Part shown: in pieces, positions 8,894 through 18,465 of the stretch | How the letters are laid out: every line of letters begins with the position of its first letter | Position numbering within the stretch: position 1 is the first letter of the stretch | Source of the DNA: an uncultured Actinomycetes bacterium | GTDB lineage: Bacteria > Actinomycetota > Acidimicrobiia > Acidimicrobiales > Acidimicrobilacustridaceae | NCBI GenBank assembly: GCA_937876315.1 | Contig: CALEHQ010000039.1 | Coordinates: 1 to 64,000, forward strand | Direction of reading: 5' to 3' | Length of the DNA stretch: 64,000 nt | Notes under the pieces: model-generated | Told to the model about the DNA's origin: nothing | Databases searched by the model: none | What the model saw: the letters and a program-made list of their open reading frames with translations, nothing else | Translations under genes and position numbers: made by a program

Positions 8894-10036
8894 ATGTCCG
8901 CCGCAGAAACACTGACTGAAACCACCGAGACCGAGCAGGAACTGGCCGAAAAGGCCCCTGATCGAGCCAAAAAAGGCTCTCTCAAGCCCGTTCTCGACAT
9001 TATTCCTGCCGAGGCCTACGAAAACCCCACCTGGAAGGGGTTGGCGTACTTCGGCCGCGATCTCGTGATCTATGGCCTTGTTATTGCTGGGCTCATCGCA
9101 TTTAACAACCCCTTCGCTGTTGTGGCCCTCTGGGTGCTTTCGGCCATGGTGATCTCTGGTCTTTTCATCGTCGCCCACGATGCTGCCCACGGCGCCCTGT
9201 TCTCCTCCAAACGCCTCAACCGAACCATCGGCACAATTGCGATGTTGCCGTCGTGGCACGTCTATGAAGGCTGGACGCTTGGCCACAACCGCATCCACCA
9301 CGGTTACACGCTTCGTGAGGGATTCGATTTCGTTTGGCACCCCTACACCGCCGAGCAGTACGAAGCCATGTCCAAGCTCGGTCGCCTTCGCCATCGCATT
9401 GAGTGGTCATGGCTCGGCGCCGGCGCTTACTACCTGCGCGAAGTGTGGTGGCACAAGATGATCATTGGCGCTCCCCCGGCACGGCGGGCCAAGGGTATTC
9501 GCCGTGACCGCTTCATCGTCTGGACCTTCGTCGCCGTTGCCGCTCTTGCTCTTGGCATTGTTGGTTGGGCGCAATACGGATCGGTGGTCGGCGTGCTCTG
9601 GATGATTCTCAAAGTGCTCGTCATCCCGTTCCTTGCCTTCACCTACGTCATCGCATCAGTCGTGCACGTTCATCACATTCAGCCGAACATCCGCTGGTGG
9701 AAGCGTCGTGAATGGACAAAGTGGCACGGCCAGATGGAAGGCACCACGGTGCTTCGAGCCCGCTTCGGACTCAATTTCTTCTTCCACTGGATCATGGTGC
9801 ATGTCCCCCACCACGTCGACATGCGCATCCCGATGTACAACCTCGAAATGGCGACCGACGCAATCAAAGAAGCGTTCCCTGGCACCGTGCACGACGAACC
9901 CCTTCGGTTCATGGACTTCGTGCGCAATACCCGCAAGTGTCGCCTCTACAACTTCGACGAGGGTCGCTGGTACACCTACCGCGAAGCAGCGCAGCATCAG
10001 AACGCCAAGACGGTTACCGAACCAGCTGCAGCCTGA
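8894..10036 (+). CDS. Membrane fatty acid desaturase
   Basis: 380 residues. It carries the three His clusters that bind the diiron site: HDAAH near residue 95, HNRIHH near 130 and HVPHH near 303, separated by hydrophobic spans. This arrangement marks integral-membrane acyl-lipid or acyl-CoA desaturases (delta-9/delta-12 type). Regiochemistry cannot be read from the sequence. It is a single gene, probably controlled by the palindrome just upstream. Confidence 0.87.
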   Translation: MSAAETLTETTETEQELAEKAPDRAKKGSLKPVLDIIPAEAYENPTWKGLAYFGRDLVIYGLVIAGLIAFNNPFAVVALWVLSAMVISGLFIVAHDAAHGALFSSKRLNRTIGTIAMLPSWHVYEGWTLGHNRIHHGYTLREGFDFVWHPYTAEQYEAMSKLGRLRHRIEWSWLGAGAYYLREVWWHKMIIGAPPARRAKGIRRDRFIVWTFVAVAALALGIVGWAQYGSVVGVLWMILKVLVIPFLAFTYVIASVVHVHHIQPNIRWWKRREWTKWHGQMEGTTVLRARFGLNFFFHWIMVHVPHHVDMRIPMYNLEMATDAIKEAFPGTVHDEPLRFMDFVRNTRKCRLYNFDEGRWYTYREAAQHQNAKTVTEPAAA

Positions 10037-10048
10037 GTTTCGCTCGGA

Positions 10049-10987
10049 CTAGTTCCTTAGCGCTGACGCATCAACGGTGACAGTTTCGCCAGATGCGTCG
10101 ATGACCTGATATTCGAAGCCCTCTTCGACGATCGCGTCGTCAACACCGAATGCAACCGGGATCTTGTTGCAAGCATTGCGCATCATGTAGCTGACCAGTT
10201 CCACGAGTTCGCTGCTGCCATAAGACTGCGTCAAGCGACCAAAAAGTTCTTGGTTGATCGTTGGTGGTCCGACGAATGTCGCATCAACAAGCTCAAGAGC
10301 AGCAGTCGTTGCTGAAGAAAGAGTTCCTGTCGATGACGGATCATTCGCGCCCAAGAGGTCATCGTCCGCCCCAGCATTCAGAGCGGCAACGCTTCGGACC
10401 GACAGGCAACGACGACACTCGTGCAAACGCGCGCCTCGAAGTCGAACGAGTTCCTTTGTGATCGGATCAACGGCTTGCAAACGGCCGACGGCTGCAAGCA
10501 TCGCCATGATTGCCACCATCGGATCGGCTGGGATTTCGCCTGTTGCGCCCCAGGCCCACGACTCGGAAGTAACGGTTTCACCTGAGAGTGCGCTGAGCAC
10601 AAGGTCGACGCGCTGACCAACATCAAGCAAGTACAACGCTTGTACGAAGGGCCCGATCTCGGCGCCGAGAGCACCGAACGATGCGGCAAGAGGCCCAGCA
10701 AGAACCCCGGTGACATCGATGACGAACTGCTCGACGAGCGCAAGCGCGGCCTTCTGCCGTTCATCAAATGCATCAGAGGTTGGCCAGGAGCTGAGTTCCG
10801 CATTCTGCCTCTCGGAAATCACACCCCACGCTGTTGCTTGGAGTTCCGCGTCGTTGTTCAGCAACATCGCTACTCGGCGACGAGCAAGTTCAAGCAAGGT
10901 GTCGTCGCATGCCTGACGAACCGATTCGCATGCGACACCAAGAGCGCCAAGAACCTCGGGAGCTTCAACAACACGCGGATCGGCCAT
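10049..10987 (-). CDS. AhpD/carboxymuconolactone decarboxylase-like protein
   Basis: 312 residues, mostly helical. Two AhpD-like halves seem present. The redox motif HECRRCLSVRS near residue 190 has the CxxC of AhpD-type peroxidase partners, but Ser takes the place of the usual downstream His. The start ATG overlaps the stop of the P450 gene (TGATG), so the two are translationally coupled. It may detoxify peroxide from P450 uncoupling or process a catabolic intermediate; both are inference. Confidence 0.7.
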   Translation of the reverse strand: MADPRVVEAPEVLGALGVACESVRQACDDTLLELARRRVAMLLNNDAELQATAWGVISERQNAELSSWPTSDAFDERQKAALALVEQFVIDVTGVLAGPLAASFGALGAEIGPFVQALYLLDVGQRVDLVLSALSGETVTSESWAWGATGEIPADPMVAIMAMLAAVGRLQAVDPITKELVRLRGARLHECRRCLSVRSVAALNAGADDDLLGANDPSSTGTLSSATTAALELVDATFVGPPTINQELFGRLTQSYGSSELVELVSYMMRNACNKIPVAFGVDDAIVEEGFEYQVIDASGETVTVDASALRN

Positions 10988-12240
10988 CAGCGAACCCCGC
11001 CCGGCGTGAACGACACTGGAAGGCTTTTTACGCCGTTAATGAAGTTGGAACGAAGTTGCACCGGCGGACCAGCAAGTTCGATGTCAGGAAGGCGCGTGTA
11101 GAGCTCGCGAAACATGAGCGTGATTTCACGCCGGGCAAGATGCGCACCCAGACAGAAATGCGGTCCAGGTCCGCCGAAGCCAACATGAGGATTCGGATCG
11201 CGAAGGACATTGAATGCGTCGGGATCAGCAAAAACCGCTTCATCGCGATTCGCGGATCCGTAATACATGATGATCTTGTCGCCCTCGTGGAACTCGTGAC
11301 CCGAAAGTACGTAGTCCTGCGTGAGCGTGCGTCGCATCCAAACAACCGGTGATGCATATCGAACGATCTCTTCAACAGTCGTCGGCATCACACCATCGAT
11401 ATCGGCAAGAAACAGTGCGCGTTGATCAGGGTTCTGCGAAAGGTGCGTAATGCCGTGACTCAGTGCTGTGCGCGTGGTCTCGTGTCCGGCCACCGAGAGA
11501 AGGATGAAGAACGAAGCAAGTTCGTCACCAGAAAGCTGTTCGCCATCAACTTCAGTATTCACGAGTGCGGACAACAAGTCATCAGTCGGGTTCGCCCGTC
11601 GAAGAACGGCGAGGTCGTTGAGCAGACCAGCCAGCGCCGCCCCGGCACCGAGGAATGCAATAACGGGATCGGTGCCCTCAGGGATGAAATCGGGATCGCC
11701 ACCAGAGAGGATGATGTTCGATTGCGCCAAGACCGTGTCGAATTCGCTGTGGGGAATTCCCATCATGTCGAGAATGACGAGAAGGGGGAACGGCATCGAC
11801 ACATCTTTGACGAAGTCGATTTCGCCCTTGTCAACGATTCCGTCGACAACTCTCTTAGCGGTTTTCTCGACGTCCTCAAGAACGTTGTTCAACATTCGCG
11901 GAGTGAATGTTCCCGACACAATCTTTCGCAGTCGGGCATGGCGTGGATCGTCCATCGAAATGAGCGACCCATAGAACTCGTTCATGTCGGCCGGCATATC
12001 GAGAATCGACACCGCACCCTGACCCGAGCAAAACACTTCGGGATGACGGCTGATCTCAAGCAGGTCGTGCATCTTCGTAATCGCAAAGTAACCCGGGCCC
12101 TGAGGAAACGGGTCAACAATAGGTTCGGGGAAATACGCAATGGGATTTTCTCGGCGCAAGGTGGCAAATGCCGCGTTTCGCTCGGCCCACGGCTTCGCCC
12201 AGAACCCAATGTCGGAAAGATCGATATCTTCGAGTTTCAC
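10987..12240 (-). CDS. Cytochrome P450 (CYP124/125/142-like)
   Basis: 417 residues, a soluble bacterial P450. I-helix AGHETTRTALSHG near residue 250, K-helix EEIVRYASPV near 290 and heme-binding loop FGGPGPHFCLGAHLARRE with the Cys ligand near 361. The overall sequence style (for example LISMDDPRHARLRKIVSGTFTPR) resembles actinobacterial P450s acting on sterol side chains and branched lipids. Redox partners are not encoded nearby. It belongs to the minus-strand operon with the VOC, amidohydrolase and aldolase genes. Confidence 0.88.
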   Translation of the reverse strand: MKLEDIDLSDIGFWAKPWAERNAAFATLRRENPIAYFPEPIVDPFPQGPGYFAITKMHDLLEISRHPEVFCSGQGAVSILDMPADMNEFYGSLISMDDPRHARLRKIVSGTFTPRMLNNVLEDVEKTAKRVVDGIVDKGEIDFVKDVSMPFPLLVILDMMGIPHSEFDTVLAQSNIILSGGDPDFIPEGTDPVIAFLGAGAALAGLLNDLAVLRRANPTDDLLSALVNTEVDGEQLSGDELASFFILLSVAGHETTRTALSHGITHLSQNPDQRALFLADIDGVMPTTVEEIVRYASPVVWMRRTLTQDYVLSGHEFHEGDKIIMYYGSANRDEAVFADPDAFNVLRDPNPHVGFGGPGPHFCLGAHLARREITLMFRELYTRLPDIELAGPPVQLRSNFINGVKSLPVSFTPGGVR

Positions 12241-12267
12241 AAGTACTCCTTTGATGAGGAAGAAAAA

Positions 12268-13182
12268 TCAGAGGGCGCCAGAACGATCAGTGGTCTCGAT
12301 GAGTTCGAGACATTCACCGTTTGGTCCGGGCCAGAACAGGACAAGCAATAGCGGAAAATTGTCGCCAACAGAAAGTTCTTCGGTCGGGACGAAGGGAACA
12401 GAACCAGCAGCACGGATAACTGCTTCATCGGCAGCGCAATCGGCGGTCGACCACGCCATCCGGAAAAGGCCAAGTTCATTGGCACCACGAACGCGAACGG
12501 CTGTCTTCGGAGCAGGGTCAAGCCATTGCACGAGCGCAACAGTGAATACCGAACCTTCATCGGCGAGGAGCACTGCACGGACCTTCACGTCTGATTCGCG
12601 GCCGTAGAGGTCGCCTGACCAAACCATTTCAGCCGCTTCCTCGAGCGGGGTGAGGCCCATGACGTCTCGGTAATACCGAAGCGACTCATCGATATCGGCA
12701 CAATTCACGACAACCTGTGCGATCGAGGCCTTTTCGCCTTGAAAGAGGCCAACTGGCACGAGGTCAGGGTCGAGCAACATCGCGACTCGATGTTGAGCGC
12801 CGCCAGCATCGACCTCGCGCGGGCCGGCAACAAGAGTTCCACCAGCGGCCACGGCCCGTTCAACGGTTGCGTCGATATCTGGTGTCGAGATCATCAACCG
12901 GTTGTATCCGGGCTCTCCATCGAGCCCAGGCGCTGTTCCCGTCGGCAGAGGAGTTTTCCACTCGAGCAGATCGAGCGACAAACCATCGAGGCCATCATCG
13001 GAATGCATGATCCACGCATCCCACGCCACCTCGTCGAGACCGAACGCCGAACCCGATTGGTTCTTGCTTGGCACCGTTCGCAGTACCCGGCGCAGACCAA
13101 GGGCCTCGTAAAACGCAACAGCAACGTCAAGATCGGAACAATTCGAGTTGCAGTGGTAGATACGGTTTCCCTGAATCGCCAT
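12268..13182 (-). CDS. Tandem VOC (glyoxalase/extradiol dioxygenase-like) protein
   Basis: 304 residues with two vicinal-oxygen-chelate halves: the first starts IYHCNSNCSDLDVAVAFYEALGL, the second AQVVVNCADIDESLRYYRDVMGL. This layout is that of lyases, epimerases and ring-cleavage dioxygenases. The metal ligands cannot be assigned with certainty. It lies between the P450 and amidohydrolase genes and is probably co-transcribed with them. Confidence 0.75.
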   Translation of the reverse strand: MAIQGNRIYHCNSNCSDLDVAVAFYEALGLRRVLRTVPSKNQSGSAFGLDEVAWDAWIMHSDDGLDGLSLDLLEWKTPLPTGTAPGLDGEPGYNRLMISTPDIDATVERAVAAGGTLVAGPREVDAGGAQHRVAMLLDPDLVPVGLFQGEKASIAQVVVNCADIDESLRYYRDVMGLTPLEEAAEMVWSGDLYGRESDVKVRAVLLADEGSVFTVALVQWLDPAPKTAVRVRGANELGLFRMAWSTADCAADEAVIRAAGSVPFVPTEELSVGDNFPLLLVLFWPGPNGECLELIETTDRSGAL

Positions 13183-13224
13183 AGTCGGATCGTAGGGCCA
13201 CCAAACCGACGGCGTCTTCAGCCC

Positions 13225-14490
13225 TCAGTAGGACTCGGGATCGTCAATGACCGACTGGGGAACCGGGAACTTGTAGAGCTCTGACGCGTTCTGCCACGTA
13301 ATCCGCGCGATGTCTTCGACCGGAAGATTCCCGATCTCATGCTTGGTCACGGTCTGCGTGTTGGGCCAGGTCGAATCGCAATGGGGGTAATCGCTCTCGA
13401 TGAGGATATTTTCGATCCCGATTCGTTCTCGCTGCACAAACGCCGATGGATCCTCTACCGCACAGAACCAGAAGTTCCGCTTGAGGACTTCAGCAGGTGT
13501 GAGATCCGTACCCGTCCACGTTCCATACATGTCGTGATAGCTGAGCATGTGGTCGAGGCGATCCATGAGGCCAGCCACCCAACCAATGCCACCTTCGGAC
13601 ATGCACAGTTTCAGATCTGGGAATCGAACGGGAAGCATCGAGTACAACCAATCGACCGCCGCAAACATCGCATAACCGAAAAACAAAACGCCCACGGTGT
13701 CAGGCGGTGCGTCTGGGGCTGTAGCTGGGGAGGTACCCGAGGAACCAATGTGCAGGTTCACAACGGTTCCGGTTTCGGCACAGGCCTGCATCATTGGATC
13801 CCAGTAACCCGTGTGAAGCGATGGGAGACCCAACATGTGCGGAGCTTCAGTGAACGACACCGCTTTGAAACCACGTTCAGCGTTGCGGCGAATTTCCTCG
13901 GCGCCAAGCACAGGGTCAAGGAGCCACGGGATTTGGCAAGGGATGATGCGCCCGGGATGTGTCCCCGCCCATTCCTCGATATGCCAGTCGTTCCAGGCTC
14001 GAGTCGTTGCCAGCGCAAGGTCGACGTCGTTCGTCGTTGTTTGCAGTCGCTGACCACAGAACCCCGGCAGGAACGACGGAAAGTTCACTGATGCATAAAT
14101 TCCGTTGAGATCCATGTCCGCGATTCGAGCGTTGATATCCCACGCTCCGCGTCGCATCTCATCGAAGCGAGCCGGTTCGAATGAGTACTCAGAAACCGGG
14201 CGACCAACAACTGCATTGAACCCAACGTTCGGGATTTCCATCCCGTCGTACACCCACGTTTCCGAGCCATCGTCTTTCTCAATGACTCTTGGAGCACGAT
14301 CGGCAAACTTCGCAGGTAGACGACCTTCGAAGGTATGTGGTGGCTCCACAATATGGTCGTCGGCAGAAATGATTGTGTAGTCACGCTTACGGCGTTCGGG
14401 TTCGGGCATGAACGTGACACCGCCGGATTTTGATTTTCCGCCAGTGGTGAAATTCATGTTGGACGCGAGATCATCAAGACTTATTGACAT
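13225..14490 (-). CDS. Amidohydrolase-2 family metal-dependent hydrolase/decarboxylase
   Basis: 421 residues. The N-terminal ISADDHIVEPP gives the variant metal-binding motif (D-x-H) of the amidohydrolase-2 subfamily, which includes ACMSD-type decarboxylases and hydrolases of ring-opened compounds. Further likely ligands are His in NLHIGSSG and Asp in LIESDYPHCDSTWP. It follows the aldolase gene by 3 bp on the same strand. Substrate unknown. Confidence 0.8.
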   Translation of the reverse strand: MSISLDDLASNMNFTTGGKSKSGGVTFMPEPERRKRDYTIISADDHIVEPPHTFEGRLPAKFADRAPRVIEKDDGSETWVYDGMEIPNVGFNAVVGRPVSEYSFEPARFDEMRRGAWDINARIADMDLNGIYASVNFPSFLPGFCGQRLQTTTNDVDLALATTRAWNDWHIEEWAGTHPGRIIPCQIPWLLDPVLGAEEIRRNAERGFKAVSFTEAPHMLGLPSLHTGYWDPMMQACAETGTVVNLHIGSSGTSPATAPDAPPDTVGVLFFGYAMFAAVDWLYSMLPVRFPDLKLCMSEGGIGWVAGLMDRLDHMLSYHDMYGTWTGTDLTPAEVLKRNFWFCAVEDPSAFVQRERIGIENILIESDYPHCDSTWPNTQTVTKHEIGNLPVEDIARITWQNASELYKFPVPQSVIDDPESY

Positions 14491-14493
14491 GGT

Positions 14494-15315
14494 TCACTCC
14501 AGAACGTCAGGTTCTTCACGGATAAGACGACGGACCGCTCCGGCCCAATAGACCTCGGTGCCGCGTTCAAGAAGCGATGCCTTCATCGCAGGACGTACCT
14601 TCGGCGGGACAGTTGTTGCAGGTCGATCCGCCACGAGAACGTCGTACATCAACTTGCACTGACGATCGAGCGTGGCCGACTTGTAGGTCGCTTCTTCGAT
14701 TGTCGGTGCAGTAACGATCGCACCATGGTTCGCAAGAATGACTACGGATGCATCACCGATGCGCTCAGCAAGGTCAGCGCCGAGTTCGGGTGAGTCGATT
14801 TCACCGGAGTACTCGCTGATGAACCCAAGTTCGCCGTCGAACATTGATGACTGTTGGTGCAGGAATTCAGGGACAAGTCCAAGCGCAGCAAGGAGCACCA
14901 CGTAATACGGGTGGTTGTGCACGACAACGCGCGCTTCTGGTCGGCGACGGTGGAGTTCGGTGTGGATCTGCACCGCTGGAGTGACATCCCACTTACCGCC
15001 AATGACGCGACCATCGGGATCAACTCGACAGATATCGGCAGCAGAAATTTCCTCCCACCACAAACCCCACGGATTCACCATTAACGAAGAGTTATCCGCA
15101 TTCGCCCAGGTGATATGGCCCGCGATGTTTTCGCTGAATCCTTCACGGGCAAGGATTCGAAACGAACATGCCAGCTTCTGCTCATCGGTAAGTTCGACAC
15201 CAATGGGTGGCGTAATCGAAGGCGACCACACATCAGCGCCGCCCTTCGAGAGCTCAATGCCTTCAGGTACAGCCGCCGAACCACGAGTCGCGGCGTCATT
15301 TGCTTCAATCGTCAT
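14494..15315 (-). CDS. Class II aldolase/adducin-family protein
   Basis: 273 residues. Zinc-binding VVVHNHP (H-N-H) near residue 145 and the downstream NHGAIV motif mark the class II aldolase/adducin fold (L-fuculose-phosphate aldolase-like). Members cleave or decarboxylate hydroxylated carboxylates. ATG 15315 is chosen because of a GGGGGG site upstream; a longer in-frame extension to 15441 lacks similarity. First gene of the five-gene minus-strand operon. Confidence 0.78.
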   Translation of the reverse strand: MTIEANDAATRGSAAVPEGIELSKGGADVWSPSITPPIGVELTDEQKLACSFRILAREGFSENIAGHITWANADNSSLMVNPWGLWWEEISAADICRVDPDGRVIGGKWDVTPAVQIHTELHRRRPEARVVVHNHPYYVVLLAALGLVPEFLHQQSSMFDGELGFISEYSGEIDSPELGADLAERIGDASVVILANHGAIVTAPTIEEATYKSATLDRQCKLMYDVLVADRPATTVPPKVRPAMKASLLERGTEVYWAGAVRRLIREEPDVLE

Positions 15316-15491
15316 CACGCAACCCCCCGGTCGACGAACAAAGACCACGTTAGATGCCAAACCGGGGCAAGGACCCCTCGAATGTGGTTGCCTTTCGCCA
15401 TGGCCACCCTCGCGGTCGCCGACGGCAGCCTCGAAGGCCACTCAGCTAAAGGTTCTATGGCCTTTCTCAGCAGAGATGTCACCACTGAACG

Positions 15492-15554
15492 TGACCTGAA
15501 TGGTCAAGTTCGGCAAGCATGGAACTCGTGATCACATCTCATTGATCTGATCAA
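15492..15554. promoter_or_regulatory. Cluster of three short palindromes in a divergent promoter region
   Basis: Three inverted repeats lie between the aldolase operon (minus, start 15315) and the reductase operon (plus, start 15572): TGACC-tgaat-GGTCA at 15492-15506, GTGATCAC at 15528-15535 and TTGATC-t-GATCAA at 15542-15554. Each could be a dimeric repressor site. The spacing suggests control of both operons by one or more regulators. No regulator gene is adjacent. Confidence 0.4.
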
Positions 15555-15571
15555 CACTTTCAGGGGGAACG

Positions 15572-16603
15572 ATGAAGTACGCATCACTAGGTACGACTGG
15601 CGTCTCAGTGAGTCGCTATTGCCTCGGCGCAATGATGTTCGGCCAAATGGGTAATACCGATCACGCGGAATGCATACGCATCATCCACAAAGCTCTTGAT
15701 GCCGGTATCAACTTCATCGACACTGCCGACGCGTACTCCGGCGGCGAGAGCGAAGAGATCGTCGGAAAAGCAATCGCTGGTCGTCGCGATGAACTCATAA
15801 TCGCTACGAAGATGTATCACCCGATGGGTTCTGGCCGAAACCAAAAAGGCAACTCGCGCCGATGGATGGCTCAAGCAATCGAAGGAAGCCTTCGGCGCCT
15901 CGACACTGACCGCATAGATCTCTTCCAGTTACACCGCTTCGACGAGAGCGTTGCTCTTGAGGACTCGATGGGCGGACTCACCGATCTCACCGCCGCCGGC
16001 AAGATCATTTACGCCGGACATTCCGCGTGGCCCACTGAGCGAATGGTCGAAGCACAATGGACCGCCGAGAAAATGGGTTTCGTGAAGTTCCGTTGTGAAC
16101 AAGCCTCGTACTCGATTCTCAAGCGTCGCATTGAACGTCAAGTCCTGCCGACGTGTTCGCGTTACGGAATGGGCGTCATCACCTACAGCCCTCTTGGCGG
16201 AAGCTGGCTTTCGGGTCGTTACCGCGAAATCGGCGACGTTCCCGAATCATCTCGGCTCGCCATGATGGGTAAGCGATGGGGTCAGGAACTCGACAGCCCA
16301 CAAAATCGGGCGCGACTCGACGCAACGGTTGCATTGCAGTCACTCGCCGATCAGGCCGGGCTTCCGCTCGCGCACCTCGCGACTGCCTGGGCCATGGAAC
16401 ACCCCAACGTCACCTCGGTGATCATCGGGCCGCGGACCATGGAACAACTCGACGACCTCATCACATGCGCCGAACTGCGTCTCGACGCCGACCTCCTCGA
16501 TGCCATCGATCGCGTCGTGGCCCCTGGCGAAGACGTTGTCGAAGAAGACAAGTCAATTGATCCACCCTCATTGCGCGAGTCGGCTCGTCGCCGACCCGCC
16601 TAA
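15572..16603 (+). CDS. Aldo/keto reductase
   Basis: 343 residues, NADP(H)-dependent TIM-barrel reductase. The catalytic tetrad is visible: Asp in NFIDTADAY (about 48), Tyr at the end of that motif (about 53), Lys in IATK (about 80) and His in FQLHR (about 117). Closest in style to the YghZ/Tas group acting on aldehydes. A CAGGGGG site precedes the ATG. The alpha/beta hydrolase follows 10 bp after the stop, so they form an operon. Confidence 0.85.
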   Translation: MKYASLGTTGVSVSRYCLGAMMFGQMGNTDHAECIRIIHKALDAGINFIDTADAYSGGESEEIVGKAIAGRRDELIIATKMYHPMGSGRNQKGNSRRWMAQAIEGSLRRLDTDRIDLFQLHRFDESVALEDSMGGLTDLTAAGKIIYAGHSAWPTERMVEAQWTAEKMGFVKFRCEQASYSILKRRIERQVLPTCSRYGMGVITYSPLGGSWLSGRYREIGDVPESSRLAMMGKRWGQELDSPQNRARLDATVALQSLADQAGLPLAHLATAWAMEHPNVTSVIIGPRTMEQLDDLITCAELRLDADLLDAIDRVVAPGEDVVEEDKSIDPPSLRESARRRPA

Positions 16604-16613
16604 AGGAATCCAA

Positions 16614-17516
16614 GTGTCTGAAATCGAACGAGTTCCCTACGCCGAGTTCTCCTACTTCGAGGACAACGCCACCGAAGTTGGAATTGCTTGGAATGGACCA
16701 CCCAAAGTTCGACGTGTCGACGTACCCGTCGACAGTGATCGATCGTTAAGTGCATTGGTCTGGGGAACCGGATCACCAGAGATCGTTTTCCTACACGGCG
16801 GAGCTCAAAACGCCCATACGTGGGACACCGTTGCCCTCGCACTCAACCGACCGCTTGTCGCAATCGACCTTCCCGGTCACGGCCATTCCGATGGCGGAAA
16901 GAACGGAAGTCTCAATGTCTTCGCCAACGCCGAAGACATTGCCATCGTGATCCGGGAACTTGCCCCAGACGCGCAACTCACTGTCGGCATGTCACTGGGC
17001 GGAATGACATCGGTAGCACTTGCTGGACATGCACCGGAACTCGTTCAGCGACTCGCTCTCGTCGATGTCACTCCCGGAGTTGACGGCCCCAAGGCACAGC
17101 AGATCGCCAATTTCATCAACGGGCCGGAATCGTTCCCCAACTTTGATGAACTCCTTGCCCGAACAATTGAATTCAATCCGACTCGGACCGAATCTTCGTT
17201 GCGGCGCGGCATCCTTCACAACGCACTCCAACTCGACGATGGCTCGTGGGTCTGGCGTTATCGGCGAATGTTGGAGACTGGCGGCGAGCATCCTGACTTC
17301 TCCTCGCTCTGGGAAATCATTGGCGAGAGTTCGATACCGCTACTGCTTGCCCGAGGCATGCTCCCGCAGTCAGTTGTTGACGATGCTGACGAAGCCGAGC
17401 TCTCGAAGCGCCGCCCCGATGCACAGATCATTCACGTAGAGCAGGCGGGCCACAGCATTCAGGGCGACCAACCGGTAGAACTCGCCCGTATCCTCGAACA
17501 ATTCCTTGACGCCTGA
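16614..17516 (+). CDS. Alpha/beta hydrolase
   Basis: 300 residues. Nucleophile elbow GMSLGG with Ser near residue 126, oxyanion segment FLHGGAQNAHTW near 60 and catalytic His in AGHSIQGD near 278. Substrate unknown; similar proteins cleave esters, lactones or C-C bonds of diketones. The start is GTG 16614 with AAAGGA 7 bp upstream; the longer in-frame extension overlaps the reductase gene and is rejected. Confidence 0.82.
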   Translation: MSEIERVPYAEFSYFEDNATEVGIAWNGPPKVRRVDVPVDSDRSLSALVWGTGSPEIVFLHGGAQNAHTWDTVALALNRPLVAIDLPGHGHSDGGKNGSLNVFANAEDIAIVIRELAPDAQLTVGMSLGGMTSVALAGHAPELVQRLALVDVTPGVDGPKAQQIANFINGPESFPNFDELLARTIEFNPTRTESSLRRGILHNALQLDDGSWVWRYRRMLETGGEHPDFSSLWEIIGESSIPLLLARGMLPQSVVDDADEAELSKRRPDAQIIHVEQAGHSIQGDQPVELARILEQFLDA

Positions 17517-17554
17517 GGCACAGCCTCACCGTCAACACACCTAAGGGCGACGCA

Positions 17555-18457
17555 ATGACTTGGACTACCTCCGAGATCCCCGACCTCACTGGAAAGGTCG
17601 CCGTCATCACCGGTTCGAATGCCGGACTCGGCTTCCACATCGCGTCCGACCTCGCAGATGCTGGCGCTCGCGTCATCATGGCCTGTCGCAACGAAACCAA
17701 GGCCACAGAAGCGGCCAACAAGATCCGAATCAAATCCCCGCGTGGAACTGTCGAAACGATGACACTCGATCTCGCTGATCTTTCGTCGGTAAAGACATTT
17801 TCGGAACGCCTCCACTCCACAGTCGACCGCCTCGACATCCTCGGCAATAACGCCGGACTTATGGCCGTCGATGAGTCAAAGACGGTTGACGGTTTCGAGA
17901 CGCAATTCGGCGTCAACCACCTCGGCCATTTCGCATTGACTGGTTTGGTGTTGCCGATGCTTCTCGCAACTCCCGGATCACGCGTCGTCAACCATTCGAG
18001 CATGGGACATCGCCCCGGCAAGATGCGTCTCGACGATCTCAACTACGAACGCCATCGCTACTCGCGCTGGCCGGCATACTTCCAAAGCAAGTTGGCCAAC
18101 TTGCTGTTCTCGCTCGACCTGCAACGTCGACTTTCACTCGCTGGTGCACCAACGATCGCTCTCACCGCTCATCCCGGCGGGAGCCGGACAGACCTTGGCG
18201 TCGAGGGCTCTGGCCTGCTCAATAAGTTGCTGAAACCAATCGGCGGATTCGGACAATCGGCAGCCAAGGGAGCACTTCCCTTTGTGCGCGCATGCGTCGA
18301 CCCGTCGGCCAAAGGTGGCGACTTTTTTGGTCCGCGCTATCTGATGTTCGGTTCACCAAAACTCGAAACGCCGACCAAGCGAGCCCGTAACACCAACGAT
18401 GCGCAACGACTCTGGAACGAGTCCGAGGAACTCACAGGCATTCGCTACCTCGACTGA
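17555..18457 (+). CDS. SDR, retinol dehydrogenase-like
   Basis: 300 residues. TGSNAGLG near 20-27, NNAG near 98 (preceded by Gly), HSS near 148 and YFQSK near 176 give the complete SDR active site. The RDH-like subfamily acts on hydrophobic alcohols or ketones. It follows the hydrolase by 38 bp and probably ends the operon. Confidence 0.82.
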   Translation: MTWTTSEIPDLTGKVAVITGSNAGLGFHIASDLADAGARVIMACRNETKATEAANKIRIKSPRGTVETMTLDLADLSSVKTFSERLHSTVDRLDILGNNAGLMAVDESKTVDGFETQFGVNHLGHFALTGLVLPMLLATPGSRVVNHSSMGHRPGKMRLDDLNYERHRYSRWPAYFQSKLANLLFSLDLQRRLSLAGAPTIALTAHPGGSRTDLGVEGSGLLNKLLKPIGGFGQSAAKGALPFVRACVDPSAKGGDFFGPRYLMFGSPKLETPTKRARNTNDAQRLWNESEELTGIRYLD

Positions 18458-18465
18458 GGTCTCGC

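Noticed and set aside
11422-12351. 309-residue plus-strand frame opposite the P450 gene
   Set aside because: Antisense shadow of the P450 and its start region; no family motif.
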